64,000 nt of DNA from Symbiodinium kawagutii (lineage: Eukaryota > Sar > Dinophyceae > Suessiales > Symbiodiniaceae). The notes beneath the pieces are model-generated. The model did not search any database. It saw only the letters and a list, made by a program, of their open reading frames with translations, and was not told where the DNA came from. Shown here piece by piece: positions 22,783 to 33,709 of this stretch. Location of the stretch: positions 126,754 to 190,753 of the forward strand of contig VSDK01018949.1 in the NCBI GenBank assembly GCA_009767595.1. Reading direction: 5' to 3'. The position numbers and the translations under genes were made by a program. Numbering within the stretch: position 1 is the first letter of the stretch; every line of letters begins with the position of its first letter.

Positions 22783-23687
22783 CTTGTTCTTCTGGAACTG
22801 CAGAACTTCTGAAGTGAAAGTGATTGACCAGTCCATGGTGAGCAGCAGAGCACCAGGCATCACCATCAGCCGAAGAAAAGCCTAGCACGCAGCCGGCTGA
22901 AAGTGATGCAGGTGCTTTTGTGATGGCGTTTTTGCCACTGGGATCCATTGAAAGCCATCAGTGGGTGGGGTGGTGTTTGAAAAAGAAAACATGTTTGGCA
23001 TATATTTTTGAAGTGACAGCATCTTCATTCGACTTCATACTTCTTTGTGTGGTGGTGTTAGCAGTGGTTGCTGTATTCGGCGTGCTGTCTAGCAAAAGTA
23101 CTACCAGCAATAGCAGTGGTTCGTTCAGTGATCCACCACAAGAAGATGATCCAATTTTAGATCATCGTGTTGATGTTTTCCTTTTGGCCAAAATGAGGAG
23201 AATTGAGGAGATTGGAGGAGTAGCTAACACACAGTTATTATTGGAACCTCCACGGATGCGATTGCTGCAGATGACACTGGTCCATTGGCCACTGGCTCCT
23301 CTGATGGTGCTGCAGCAGTGGTGGAGGCCAGCTCCAGTCAACACAGGAGTGCCGGTGCTCGGTTTACCGGCCACGAGTTGTTTGGTACGTACGGTACCTT
23401 TTAAGGCGGCTGGGGTGGTGATGGTCACATGTTGGATCTGTCATGATCTGTCTTTAAATGATAATATAACCACGCTGAAAGCATGGAGTTTTCTAGCATA
23501 CCGTACCAGGAAAGGCACATGTTTGATTTGGTTGCGTTTTGGTTACGAAGACAAAGATCGATGCGGCAAGGCAACAACGTGCTTTCACCAGGATGCCCGT
23601 CAGCATGTACATGTTACCATCTGCAAATATCTGTAAGATTTAATATGTCCTGATTGTTTACGAAGTGTCGTTTGATCCTTTCATGGC
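22783..23687 (+). CDS. cassette unit 4: three exons 22857-22911, 23065-23166, 23235-23404
   Basis: Almost identical to unit 3 in both exons and introns, so the duplication is recent. Exon a differs by one Lys to Gln (PSTQPAESDA). Exon c continues past the unit-3 stop to GHELFGTYGTF and a TAA at 23402-23404, because the GTCTAC donor word has changed to TTTACC. If each unit is a gene this one ends properly. If the units are repeated exons of one gene this is its last repeat. Confidence 0.55.
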
Positions 23688-23870
23688 CTGTTGTGCCCCT
23701 TGCATTCTGAACTACTGAAATTCTGACGTCAAAATGTTCGACCAGTTCCTGGTGAGCCGCAGAGCGCGAGGCATCACCATCAGCTGAAAAAAAGCCGGCT
23801 GCGAAGCCGTCTGAAAGCAGTTCAGGTGCCATGTGTCATTGGTATTGCCACATGGATCAATGGAAAATCA
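23688..23870 (+). pseudogene. cassette unit 5, only leader and exon a
   Basis: The leader TTGCATTCTGAACT and exon a 23771-23825 are recognisable. Exon a reads ASPSAEKKPAAKPSESSS with acceptor GCGCGAG|GC and donor TTCAG|GTGC at the same places as in the other copies. Exons b and c are not seen. About 260 bases on, triplet repeats begin, as after the copy at 17.4 kb. Confidence 0.5.
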
Positions 23871-24085
23871 ACATTCGGTGCCTGATGGTACCACTACTTG
23901 GTACGATTGAAGATTCTGTACCACATGTTGGACTTCCCAGTGCCTTCAAAATCTAGAAACTACTTTGTGGTCTTGGAGTGTCATGCTGGCGGTTTGGTTT
24001 GGGTGGCCTTTTTGTTCAGGCAAAACAACACAAAATACAGCTATTGATATTTTGGACTATCTGGCAGTGGTGGCAGCAATGGTAG

Positions 24086-24118
<33 letters not shown>

Positions 24119-24375
24119 CAAAGGCAGCATCAGCAGTAAAAGGAGCAGGAGCAACTTGAGGTGTGGTGTAGAAGTAGAAGCAGTAGCAGTCGCAGTAGCA
24201 GAAGGAGTAGTAGTAGCAGCAGTAGTAGGAGTAAGAGTAGGAGTAGGAGTGGGAGTGGGAGTAGGAGTAGGAGTAGGAGTAGTAGTGGTAGTGGTAGTGG
24301 TAGTGGTAGTGGTAGTGGTAGTGGTAGTGGTAGTGGTAGTGGTAGTGGTAGTGGTAGTGGTAGTGGTAGCAGTAG
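24086..24375. repeat. (AGC)n then (GGTAGT)n microsatellites
   Basis: An (AGC)n run at 24086-24115 is followed by mixed GAGTAG/GTAGTA units and a long GGTAGT tract (about 24285-24372). All six frames stay open, giving spurious Gly-Ser, Val-Val, His-Tyr, Thr-Thr and Leu-Pro polypeptides. Confidence 0.9.
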
Positions 24376-24424
24376 GTTTCGGAGCAATCCTGCGGCGGCA
24401 CCTCAGAAGCAATAGAAGCACTTG

Positions 24425-26814
24425 TAATTACATTTGAGCATTGACAATTCTCCCAAAGATATCATGCTATGATGTGCTTCCTGATAGTTTAGACAGGTCT
24501 CAGCAGACCTTCTTCACAAGAAATTTGTAGGATGTATATCTTGTGGACACGCAGCATTCCGCGGAGCTCAGCTTGAGTTTCCAGGTGAAGATGTGCGAGC
24601 AAAACTGTTTGGCTCTCAGACCAAAGTCTGGCAAATGGTCCCCATCTTGAGACCAGTGTGCTTGTTGTTTTTTTTCTAGGCTTTTTCTCACTCATCCTCC
24701 CTTTTTTCGGACCTTGAGACATCTTCTTTTTCTAACCTTACGGTGGATTGCTCAAAGGGGAAGGTGGCAGCTCACGGATGGGCAGCACAGTAATCAACCA
24801 CTCATACACCACTCATCCAAATCAATCAAACTGAATCAAACTGAACCAAGTCTTAGATTAATCATAATCAAGCACAATCAACCAAACCAAGTCAATCAAA
24901 ACCAATCCATCCCAGTCAAACTCAATCCCAATCAATTAAAATTAGTCGTGCTGGTTTCAGGCTGTGAGTGGGTTTTATTTGCGTTAGCAACTTTGAAAAC
25001 AGTGTCGAAGACTAAAAGTAAACGGGCTAATTCAAACCAAATACTTCAAACCAAAACACAAACATGGTAAAGCACGCGGTCAAGCAACAAAAAGATTGAC
25101 AGACTTCATATGCTTATCATCATGTGCTTATCATCATCCACAGCGCATTTTTTCAATATCATCAAAGGGTTGCTGTCGCTTGTGATTGTGTTTTGTTTGC
25201 AATTCCATTCTTCCTGGGTGCACCAACACCCCCCCCTAAGAGTTTAGGATGGCCAATAATGGTGATGGTTCGTAAAAATGGTTGATCCTTCTGTCCCTTA
25301 TTAATGGATGTAATGGTCCTAACGTGAATCAAGTCAATCATTGCTGATGCTATTGGTTGATAACAAAGGTTGAGAATGGCTAATGGGAATGAACAAGTGT
25401 TAACCATGCTTGGTCAGACCTTCCCCATTGCGCCGGATTCTCAGGCATTAATTTGCATGTGGGGTTCAGAAAGGAGTGTGACTTCTGGATATTTATTTAT
25501 AAAGACTGGCTGTACAAGTTATTGATCCCAACAATAGCTATTTGGTTCCGATATTTCGGAATTGTTTATAGTGAGCATGACAATCACAATGAAGGAGTAC
25601 TACAGGATTCAATCAAAAACAGAGTCACAACACCCGCTTGCTTCATGGGAATTCTCATCAGTGGGCCTTTGCAGAGCAAGCTGCTTAAATATCAATATCA
25701 AAGACTAATTATATGGGTGTACGTGTGGTGGCATGGCAGTTTCGTGCATTTGATCCTTCAAGAAAGTCTGGTTGAAGGATTTGCTGTGATTCATGGAAAC
25801 AAATGAGCTTGACAATCCACAGTCCAGAGTCTTACTGTTTGGCATTCATCATACGATGGACATGTTGAATTCCATACTATGGCTTTCATGGACATTTAGA
25901 ATCAAACGATGTTCAATTTGAGCCGTACAACTGCTGGCTTCGTACCAGGTCCTACTTGCTCAAACCCAAAGGTAGCACTGAACGCTGACAAGGATGAGAA
26001 CTGAAGCTGCATGTTCGGCCGATATGCTATGAGTCTATGAGGGTTGGATGAGGCGGAAATGGGTCAAAATCAATCTGTTGTTCAATGATCTGGGATGGAC
26101 ATTTGCCCGTGAATCGGGATTCCTGGACCCAAGCTCAGACATTCTGTGGTGTTGTGATTGGAGTTGGTCGCATTCACCAGAGGTTGTGCGCATGGTACCT
26201 CCTGCAATAGGGCATCGCAGCGCTTCACCATACTTTAGGGAAAACTCAGGAAGTCCATGTACAGCTACCTGCGGCGGTTTCAATGGCGGGTTTGTTGAGG
26301 TGATGTACTGGTTCGGAAGTGACTGGCTAGTATAGCACAGAATACAAGTTTAAGCCCCGAGTCAAGCCATCATATCTCAACATCAAATAGACGGGTGTGC
26401 TTGCATGTGTCTTACAGTTGCGGAAGGGCATCCAAAAGCAAGCATTAGTTGTTTGGAATACTTGTAGCTAGTTGTTATTTTTTTGCGTTGTTCAAAAGTA
26501 TTTTGTTTTGAGATGTTCTAGCATGTGATTCAGGGTATGTTTGCTGTTTTGCCGGTACAAGTGAGTTTGGGAGCCTTTCAATCTGACCCGTTTCTTTGGG
26601 GGTCCTGGTCTTGGGTGAACGGTTGATGTCTTGTTTGACTCATCGGTGTGAGCTTGGAGCAGCTCAGGAGACTCGTTTGATTGGCGCTTTTGGAAGGGAA
26701 AAAAAGTGCTGGGAAGTTCTAAGTCGCGGCTGTCCTCATGTTGGCAAGGGAAGTCTGGACAAGCGAAGAGCTTCTGTGAGACTGAAATAAAATTACAACC
26801 GGCTCTTGGAAGAG
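24425..26814. other. intergenic, no supported gene
   Basis: Contains degenerate AATCAA/CAAACC words at 24800-24950 and a second copy of the AGGTCCTACTTGCTCAAACC repeat at 25947. Frames such as 26048-26335 are open on both strands but show no clear bias. Confidence 0.35.
25945..26060. repeat. dispersed AGGTCCTACTTGCTCAAACC repeat, copy 2
   Basis: Same opening phrase and order of words as the copy at 19106, more diverged toward the 3' end. Confidence 0.45.
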
Positions 26815-26887
26815 CTTACTGTGGGCACTCGTGGTCAAGAGTTTATTTCGGAGACTTCTGGACTCCAGGAGTCTTCCCTTGCCCAAG
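26815..26887 (+). CDS. candidate exon before the 27.2-kb terminal exon
   Basis: Reads LTVGTRGQEFISETSGLQES then SLAQ and ends at GCCCAAG|GTACCA in phase 1. The acceptor is TTGGAAGAG|CTT or two bases earlier. The next candidate exon starts in phase 0, so at least one exon between them is missing if they share a gene. Confidence 0.35.
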
Positions 26888-27247
26888 GTACCACATGAAG
26901 GCTGTTCCTCATCGGTGTCGTGACTCATTTGTCACCAAAACGAGTAGTGCCTGCTGGAACATAAGACTTCATACGGCGCAAGATTTGTCGGTGATGGTTT
27001 GGCCCATGGCCAATGGTTGGATGAAGTATAGAATGAACCATCGACTCTAGGCATAGTATTGCATGGTCGTGTATGTAGTTATCACTTAGGAGAGGCCCTG
27101 ATGCATTGCTCAATGCATCACTGCGAATTGAACATGCCACGGTAGGAATTGCTTTTGAAATGATTCTCCCTCGAGGTGTCGATTGATTTGCTGGTTCCTC
27201 ATGGTTCCTCGCCTGAAAGGATTCTCAGTGAAGTTGTCATAAGGCAG

Positions 27248-27619
27248 GGGAAGTGGGGCGAAGTCATGGCATCTGAACAAGCCACATCCGCCTCATGGGG
27301 AGACAGTGCAGAGAGCTGGCCGCGTTGTTTCTCTGCATCTTTGGGTCCAGTTGAACACGCAGACAGGTCACACATGAGGAAATCTGACACGCTTGAATCC
27401 AAAGAACCCTTGAATGAACAGTTTGTTTTCGGAGTCTCCAACTGTTTGAGGAAGGTCTACCAAGTGTTTGGTTTCTTTAGGGCAGTTCCAAAGGAAGAAA
27501 CTGCTGAAACTCGGGCAGAATCAGATACAAGAATCCAAGATGGCAGAAAACGGCTAGTTTTGAGGATCGCCAGCCTAGCCATGAGTTGGCTACTGATGCG
27601 AAGCTTCGGGGGGTCTTAA
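27248..27619 (+). CDS. terminal exon or small gene with hydrophobic C-terminus
   Basis: After TCATAAGGCAG|GGG the frame runs 123 codons to a TAA at 27617. Met at 27266 would be a start if it is a whole gene. Segments include SEQATSASWGDSAESWPR, FGVSNCLRKVYQVFGFFRAV, a charged stretch PKEETAETRAESDTRIQDGR and the final LVLRIASLAMSWLLM followed by RSFGGS. That ending suggests a tail anchor in a membrane. Unknown family. The minus strand also has a long frame (27477-28286) that I take to be a shadow. Confidence 0.4.
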   Translation, partial: GKWGEVMASEQATSASWGDSAESWPRCFSASLGPVEHADRSHMRKSDTLESKEPLNEQFVFGVSNCLRKVYQVFGFFRAVPKEETAETRAESDTRIQDGRKRLVLRIASLAMSWLLMRSFGGS

Positions 27620-28103
27620 CAGCAAAGCTTCCTGGATGATGTTTGTTTGTTTTGTTGAAACCCAAGTCTTTCAGCTTCAATTGGGACTTCTGATCTGAGC
27701 CAAGGTGAGAAGAAAGACAATCCCAAGCTTTAGCTGATTTTATCTGAGACTTGTGACTTTTGGACTCGTATGAGTCTATAACCAGCCCAAGGTTAAGCTG
27801 AGACGTATGAATAACTGGGGGTCCCCCCGCCACACCTGGGGTGCCGCCATGGTCCACCATGGCAGCTAACGGCTTGGCGCAAGATGCGTCGGTACAGAGG
27901 GCGTGCGGATGGCAACGGAAGGCGGAACCGCCATGGTTAGCACAGTCACATTGGGGAAGACCCCAACACAGAACCAGCAGTCTGGACCAGTAGTGGTTGT
28001 GGCAGGTGGTGGTTGAGAATTGTTGGTTTTGAGGGAGTGATGATTGAAGAGATTGGTTGTCTGTTGTATTGTTTTTTCCTTGAGATGGTCTTGTTCTGCT
28101 GGA

Positions 28104-28163
28104 ATGGTTCAGAGAAAGGCTCTGGATCAAAAGGTGTTGCTCCAAGGTCTTGCAAACCAGCAC
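28104..28163 (+). CDS. TFIIS-domain gene, exon 1 (or first internal exon seen)
   Basis: Reads MVQRKALDQKVLLQGLANQH and ends at CAGCAC|GTGAGA in phase 0. The frame is also open upstream to another ATG at 28044 with a hydrophobic lead, but codon bias is poor there. An acceptor at GGTTCAG|AGA (28110) would make this an internal exon. Confidence 0.5.
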
Positions 28164-28317
28164 GTGAGAGCTTTTTTGGTCATGTTCACCCAGCCGCTTT
28201 TGATCATTTTGAGTTGGAGAATTGCAGATTGGTGCGATCCACACCATATTACATTTGCTGCACCAGCGTCGCCAGCGTATCAACATGTCTCAATCATATA
28301 ACCAGCTTATTATCCAG

Positions 28318-28416
28318 CTTAAGCTTCCAGCCCCATGTTTGCACGATGCCCAGGTGGCAGAGGACATCTTCGAGTTCCTGGAAGTGGCTTTGGAGGCTGC
28401 ACTGTGTCCACAAATG
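28318..28416 (+). CDS. TFIIS-domain gene, exon 2
   Basis: Acceptor TTATCCAG|CTT, donor ATG|GTGAAC, phase 0 at both ends. Reads LKLPAPCLHDAQVAEDIFEF then LEVALEAALCPQM with strong G/C third positions. A slightly earlier acceptor (ACCAG|CTTATT, 28306) is also in phase. Confidence 0.65.
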
Positions 28417-28625
28417 GTGAACCCTTGTCCTTCCGTAAAACGAAACCGTGTTCGACATTGCTACATCTTAAATGGACCATAAAGATATAGATCCATATCA
28501 ATGAACTCTCCAAAAAATTGATGTTCAATCACCAGCCACTGCACCTATGGATAAGGATCTGCCAGCTATCCATGGATATGGATTTACCATAGCATATCTT
28601 TCTACCGAAACTCGTTGGTTGCCAG

Positions 28626-28688
28626 GAGGGCAGCCTGTCTTTGACGGAGCTGAAATGCAAACACATCCTGAAGCCCTTGGAGGAGGGG
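28626..28688 (+). CDS. TFIIS-domain gene, exon 3
   Basis: Acceptor GTTGCCAG|GAG, donor GGG|GTGAAT, phase 0 at both ends. Reads EGSLSLTELKCKHILKPLEE. GC-rich island between AT-rich flanks. Confidence 0.65.
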
Positions 28689-29177
28689 GTGAATGATGAT
28701 GGTTTGATGGTGCCAACTATCCATGGTGAGTGGTGAATGATAAGCGAATCATGTCACTAGATATGATGGAAATGATGGTTGGGTTTTAGAAGCAAACAGT
28801 AGTTGGTTGATAACAATTAGTTTTTGAAGTGGTGCTTAATTGTGACGTGTGATAAGCATCAGGTAGCTTCCAACCAAGAACCATCGAAAATAACAGAAGT
28901 GCAGCCGGCAATGACAATTAGTTTGTTGTGTGGATTTGGGGGGGTGAAAGATAGATTCCGATAGTACCAGATACCCTTACCAGTTACAGTGTTGACAATG
29001 AAGAGTATATGGCCGTTTCTCAAAATAGGGGTATCCCAAGATCATCTAATATCAACCATTTGTAGCAATATTAAGCCAACCATTTTTTTTGTACTTTATT
29101 TTGATCATGTCTTCTATCAACCTTACACCTGGGGTCAACTGTTGGGGTGAAGCGACTATTCATGGTGAAATGCACAG

Positions 29178-29251
29178 GAGATCGATGGTGAGCGCGAGGG
29201 CAAAGATCGTGGACCCTTCCGCTTGCTCAAAGTGATCTCCATCATGTTGAG
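29178..29251 (+). CDS. TFIIS-domain gene, exon 4
   Basis: Acceptor ATGCACAG|GAG, donor TTGAG|GTGGCC, phase 0 in and 2 out. Reads EIDGEREGKDRGPFRLLKVI then SIML. This exon was found because exon 5 needed a phase-2 partner, and it supplies it. Confidence 0.6.
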
Positions 29252-29466
29252 GTGGCCTGGAGCGTTGAATGGTGGAAACGTTCAACCCCGATGGAGACAC
29301 ATGTCAGTCAAGCCCGGGTAGTACAGAGATTTACAGTATCTCTGCCATGATATTGCCAGCTATCAGGGCGCTATGGAAACTGGAAAGGACAAACCGACAT
29401 CCAACTGCACCGTCAGACGTTACAATGAACCAGTTCGTTTAGCCTCATTAGCAATCATGACTTTTA

Positions 29467-29500
29467 ATCATCCTCATCATCATCATCGTCATCATCATCG

Positions 29501-29543
<43 letters not shown>
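29467..29543. repeat. (CAT)n microsatellite in intron 4
   Basis: About 25 CAT triplets with a few CGT interruptions, giving a spurious polyhistidine frame. Confidence 0.9.
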
Positions 29544-29773
29544 GATGAGCAATCATACCAATTGCCCAGCATCTCTGCGTTTGAACCATCAGTTCTTAAC
29601 CATCGCCATGAACCATCATTTTCAATCTCTATTGTCATTTCACCATGAACCATCACTAAGCATCACTAATCCTCATCAACCATTAGTATATAACCATCAT
29701 GATCAACCATCATAATTACTAATTAACCCTCATAATCTCAACCCACCAACCCACCCCTCCACCCATCCCCCAG

Positions 29774-29937
29774 GCTTCACGGCTTCAAACGTGGCGAGCC
29801 GCCCTTCCGGGAGCTGGTGATCTACGGTCAGCCGCTGCTGGGCCGTGCCTCGCACCCCTCCCCCGCGCGCGCCTTGGAGCAAGCGCTGCACCTCTGCCGG
29901 TTCAGCTCGGCGCGGCTGAAATGCGTGCAGTGCCTTG
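29774..29937 (+). CDS. TFIIS-domain gene, exon 5
   Basis: Excellent acceptor (CACCCATCCCCCAG|G) and donor CCTTG|GTGGTG, phase 2 in and 1 out. Reads LHGFKRGEPPFRELVIYGQP, then LLGRASHPSPARALEQAL and HLCRFSSARLKCVQCL. About 70% G+C in a region that is otherwise AT-rich. Confidence 0.75.
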
Positions 29938-29989
29938 GTGGTGGAGTTGGGGCTGAGGATGGTGTTGGAGGGTGGATGATGGGGGTTGG

Positions 29990-30115
29990 GTGGGTTTATT
30001 GATGGTTTTGTGAGGGTCGATAAGGGTTAGGAAGGGCTGAAAAGGGTCAAAAAGGGTTGATAAGGGTCAATAAGGGTTTATGATTTTTGACAAGGGGTAG
30101 TAAGGGTTGATTGCC
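29990..30115. repeat. degenerate AAGGGTTGAT words in intron 5
   Basis: Irregular repeats of (T/A)AAGGGT(T/C)(A/G)A. The spacing varies, so this is not a telomere array (dinoflagellate telomeres are TTTAGGG). Confidence 0.6.
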
Positions 30116-30117
30116 AG

Positions 30118-30249
30118 GGGATGCTTTACCAAAGTTCCACCATCAGCCCCTGATGAACTTTGGGAAGCTGCAGCGACCGAGGCTCATCAACTGCCATCTG
30201 GATGCCAGTGAGGCCTGTGTGGCCGAGGTAATTCGGTTGGTGTGCCTTG
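30118..30249 (+). CDS. TFIIS-domain gene, exon 6
   Basis: Acceptor GATTGCCAG|GG, phase 1 in. Reads DALPKFHHQPLMNFGKLQRP, RLINCHLDASEACVAE, then VIRLVCL to the donor CCTTG|GTGGCA (phase 1 out). An earlier donor GCCGAG|GTAATT is possible but leaves the wrong phase for exon 7. Confidence 0.65.
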
Positions 30250-31004
30250 GTGGCACCCAGGGTCCTATGGCTGGCCAAACAGATGTGATTTTTCATGGGG
30301 AGAACCTCCACGCATTTCGGGGGATGCTGCCATGGATTGCGTTCTCGACTGGTGGTTTATTAGTTCGAATCTCTGTGTTCTTTGATGTGACTTCCTTTGG
30401 GAACATGTGAACGTGAAACTTGCCGATGATGAACAAGCACGCTAGTTTTTGTTTAAACAATTTTAGACAATATCATTTTTACATTACTCCAACTTGGTAA
30501 ATGTCCCCGAGCCTTTGCCCGTTGGTAGTTGAAGATCATCACCTGTGCAGATGCTCAATCTCGACCAGTTGATGTTGTTGGCATAGACGGACGCTTTTGA
30601 GAATTTTCCTGGTAGATAAGTGCGCTGAGATCATTTGGGTTAGGCATGGAATATTACCAGTGGGAATGAATGAGTCCTGTAACGGATCCTTTTGCTTGAG
30701 GGTTCCAAAGGGACGTTAGATCCGCGCCAGGTCTAGAGTATACTTGAGTGTCGACAGACTCATGGGGTCCTAAAATCTTTGGCATTTCATGTCGTTTCAA
30801 AACTTTGATGGACCCAGGAGGATATCCCGCCACGAAATCCGTTTCCAGGAGTGAAGCGGGTGGTCCAAGGGTGAAGACCAGTCTGGTGGATTGACTCACG
30901 ACCATGTTGGGCTGCTTTACACCAAGAGAGAAGCACCATCCACAAATAAGTCTTGTGTATAAAGATACGGGTTGTGGATTATGGCACATGTTTTTGGCAC
31001 GTAG

Positions 31005-31135
31005 TCCCCGGGGACCGGTGCAATTTGACGAGAGAAACCATGATGCTTCTCCCAAGGAAACTATTGGGAAAAGGCAGTCGCGGACATTTCTTGGAAGAGC
31101 TCAACTTGTCAGAAAACAGTTTCTGGGCACAGCCA
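31005..31135 (+). CDS. TFIIS-domain gene, exon 7 (LRR-like strand)
   Basis: Acceptor TTTTTGGCACGTAG|TC, phase 1 in. Reads PGDRCNLTRETMMLLPRKLL then GKGSRGHFLEELNLSENSFW. LEELNLSENSF fits the LxxLxLSxNxL core of a leucine-rich repeat. The donor is uncertain: CAGCCA|GTGCGG (chosen, phase 0), CGGCCA|GTCTTG, or CTACTG|GTTGAT (phase 2). Confidence 0.6.
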
Positions 31136-33540
31136 GTGCGGCCAGTCTTGTTGAGCTACTGGTTGATTGTTATTTTGTGATTTAGCTATTGGCTAATGAC
31201 TAGTGGAAGTGTGATCTAGCCAGATAATTGTTATCTTGAGAAATTGGTTCGCGATGCACACTTGTTGAGTTAAGTCTACACATTATGTCACTACCCAGAT
31301 GCAGTGCAACTACGGCACGTGGCGCAGCTTGACCATGGCATGTGGCAGCACCATGGTGGTCGGGAGCAGATTGCAGTCTCGTTTGCGCTGATGTTGAGAA
31401 TTGACATCACCGGATTACAACTCCTTGCAATTTGTTCCCCAGCAATCGTATGTACCAGACAAAGTCATCATTAGCCATCACTGGCTGTCAGTAGCCATCA
31501 TTCACCAGATGAAGCACTGTTTGATGATATGGTTACTGATGGCCACCGACCCCAATCATTTGGCAGTGGTCAATGATTATGTCGTTATTCAAGATATTGG
31601 TTGCCATCATTCACCATCATTGACCATCATTCACCATCATTGATCATGGCTAGGACCATCATTAGCCACCATAATAATCATTCATTAACCATCATTCTGA
31701 CTATAGCCAGCAATATGACTGCCCAGATAGCCCCCAACAGAAGTTATGTTGGACAACCACCATCATGCATGTCATATATATATGTGCAAGGGTCAAAACA
31801 CGCGTAATGGAGTTGTTGATTGCAGTCGCCGTGGATATGTAAAAAGTAAGATTTGCTGTGTGTAGCGATGGGGACCTCGGTAGCGATACCCCTTTCTATA
31901 ATGTAAAGTTATGGACATGTATTTTACATATACGCTTATTTATAGAATTGTATTTAAAAGGCATGGCAATCACTTTATCTAGAATTTAGGTGTGTTAATG
32001 CAGCCTCGCTTGCAAGCTGGGCATTGGCAGCGGGCCTGCGTAGAAAGTCCCAGAAGACTAAGAGGCTAGAAGTCATTCGGGTCCAAAGAGAAAGTGGCTT
32101 AAAGATCACTTGCTGTCAGATCCCCGCACATTGCCTGTGCAGAAGATTTGACCACGCAGGCAAGTCCAACCTAATCATGGCAGTTGTAGACCATACGCCC
32201 CGAGCTTGACTTGGCAACAGCAGAGTAATTAGAATCCAAAAAAAAGTACAGAAACACTTTTGCCAGGAATTGGACAATTTGACCCGCACGGAGCGATGCC
32301 CCTAGCGATGCCAATCGATACCCAGAGCGATGCCCAAATGTGCTCAGAACGCCTAATCCCCCTCGACCCAGCAATTTGTTCACGGCTTCTTGTAGCGTTC
32401 TGAAAGAAAGTGCAGAGCCTGCAGCGGATCTATGATTTACCCGGACCCATGCCGCGTGCAAGAGGACCGACCAGTCTCAAAGCAAGCCCAGTGTCCTGCA
32501 AGAAGTCGGTTTGATTTTGCTTCGGGTTTTTCTTTGCTCGCAACCTGCGAGAGCAAGCAATGTGTTGCCGCTACCGTATCAAACCGAACCCGGCCACACG
32601 CCCACTGCACAGCAAGAGGGTTGGCTGATACAGTTGCTGTAGCTTTCTGTTTGCCATTGTCAACTCCGTTCGGGGATGCTACGGAAACCTCAGCTTTCTG
32701 CTTCTTTTTCTCGACTATGAAATGTGAGTTCACACACGAGTACATGCATGCATCATCGCGGGGCGGGAGGTGGCGTCCGCAATAGGTTTATAAAAGTAAA
32801 ACTATACAGCCCGGTCCAAGCTGATGGCAGCCGACCTTGATTTTGTCCATTTTTCAAGTTTCCCTGTGTGTAGCGATGGGGACCCTCGGAAGCGATGCCA
32901 TGACCATGAAACTAACAATGAGTTTTGACCGTCGCACATATATATATATATATATCCTGGTAGTGAGAGATCCATCTTAATCACACCTATATTTGATGGT
33001 AAATCACCAGCTACAGTTAAACTGGGAGGGTTGGCTCATGAACAAATGGAACACTAACTGACCATCGTTAACTTTTACTAGCCATCATTAGTGGCAGTGG
33101 CCATTGTCATTGACTTACATGTTTGTTCTGATAAAAACCATCAACAGATGGTATTAGCATGTACTGTACTAGCCATTCTTGCCCAGCTTATCAAACACCA
33201 TTAGTTGATAGTCTACGATTGACTGTAGACCGCCATTATTCTCGATTATTGATCACTGTTGATAGTTTGGTTTACCATTATCAACCACTAATAGTGTTTT
33301 ATATTTAAAAGCATATTAACCACAACTCGCCAGCTTACAACCCAATACAAACCATTACTAATCAGCCATTATGAACCACTTCTAACCAGTATTCACCAGC
33401 CATTATTCACCACTATTAACCATTACCAACCACTATGCTCGATATTAATAGTGGTTAGTAATAGTGGTCCATTATTATCAACCATTACTAACCACTATGC
33501 TTATGATCATCACCATCCACTGACCACCACAGCCCCGGAG
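31136..33540. other. intron 7, with ambiguous open regions
   Basis: Contains a TA microsatellite at 32938-32955, a duplicated GTGTAGCGATGGGGACC phrase (31859 and 32867), and degenerate ACCATTA words from 33000 to 33500. Frames on both strands are open over 32171-32785, including a minus-strand frame (KKKQKAEVSVASPNGVDNGK) with fair codon bias. An antisense gene is possible but not demonstrable. Confidence 0.35.
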
Positions 33541-33709
33541 CTTCCAGGCTTCGACGACGACGCCGCGAAGCGCATCATCGAATCCGCGCTGCGCGACCGC
33601 TGCCGCGACGGCGGAAACGGCGCTGCTGCGGCCGTGCTGTGGCTGGACCTGAGCTCCAACTGCATCAAGCGCCCGGAGAACGTCTTCCAAAAGATGGAGG
33701 AGGGGGAGG
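33541..33709 (+). CDS. TFIIS-domain gene, exon 8 (LRR-like strand)
   Basis: Acceptor CCCCGGAG|CTT (an upstream CACAG is also possible), donor GAGG|GTGGGT, phase 0 in and 1 out. Reads LPGFDDDAAKRIIESALRDR, then AAAAVLWLDLSSNCIKRPEN and VFQKMEEGE. VLWLDLSSNCI is a second leucine-rich-repeat-like strand, about 45 residues after the one in exon 7 and separated by an amphipathic helix, which is the ribonuclease-inhibitor-like arrangement. Very GC-rich. Confidence 0.75.

Noticed and set aside
24041-24437. Six-frame open region with poly-Val, Gly-Ser, His-Tyr and Leu-Pro frames
   Set aside because: Produced by AGC and GGTAGT microsatellites; all frames open is not evidence of coding.
29990-30115. 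AAGGGTT-rich stretch as telomere
   Set aside because: Spacing and sequence are irregular and it lies inside an intron of a long gene.
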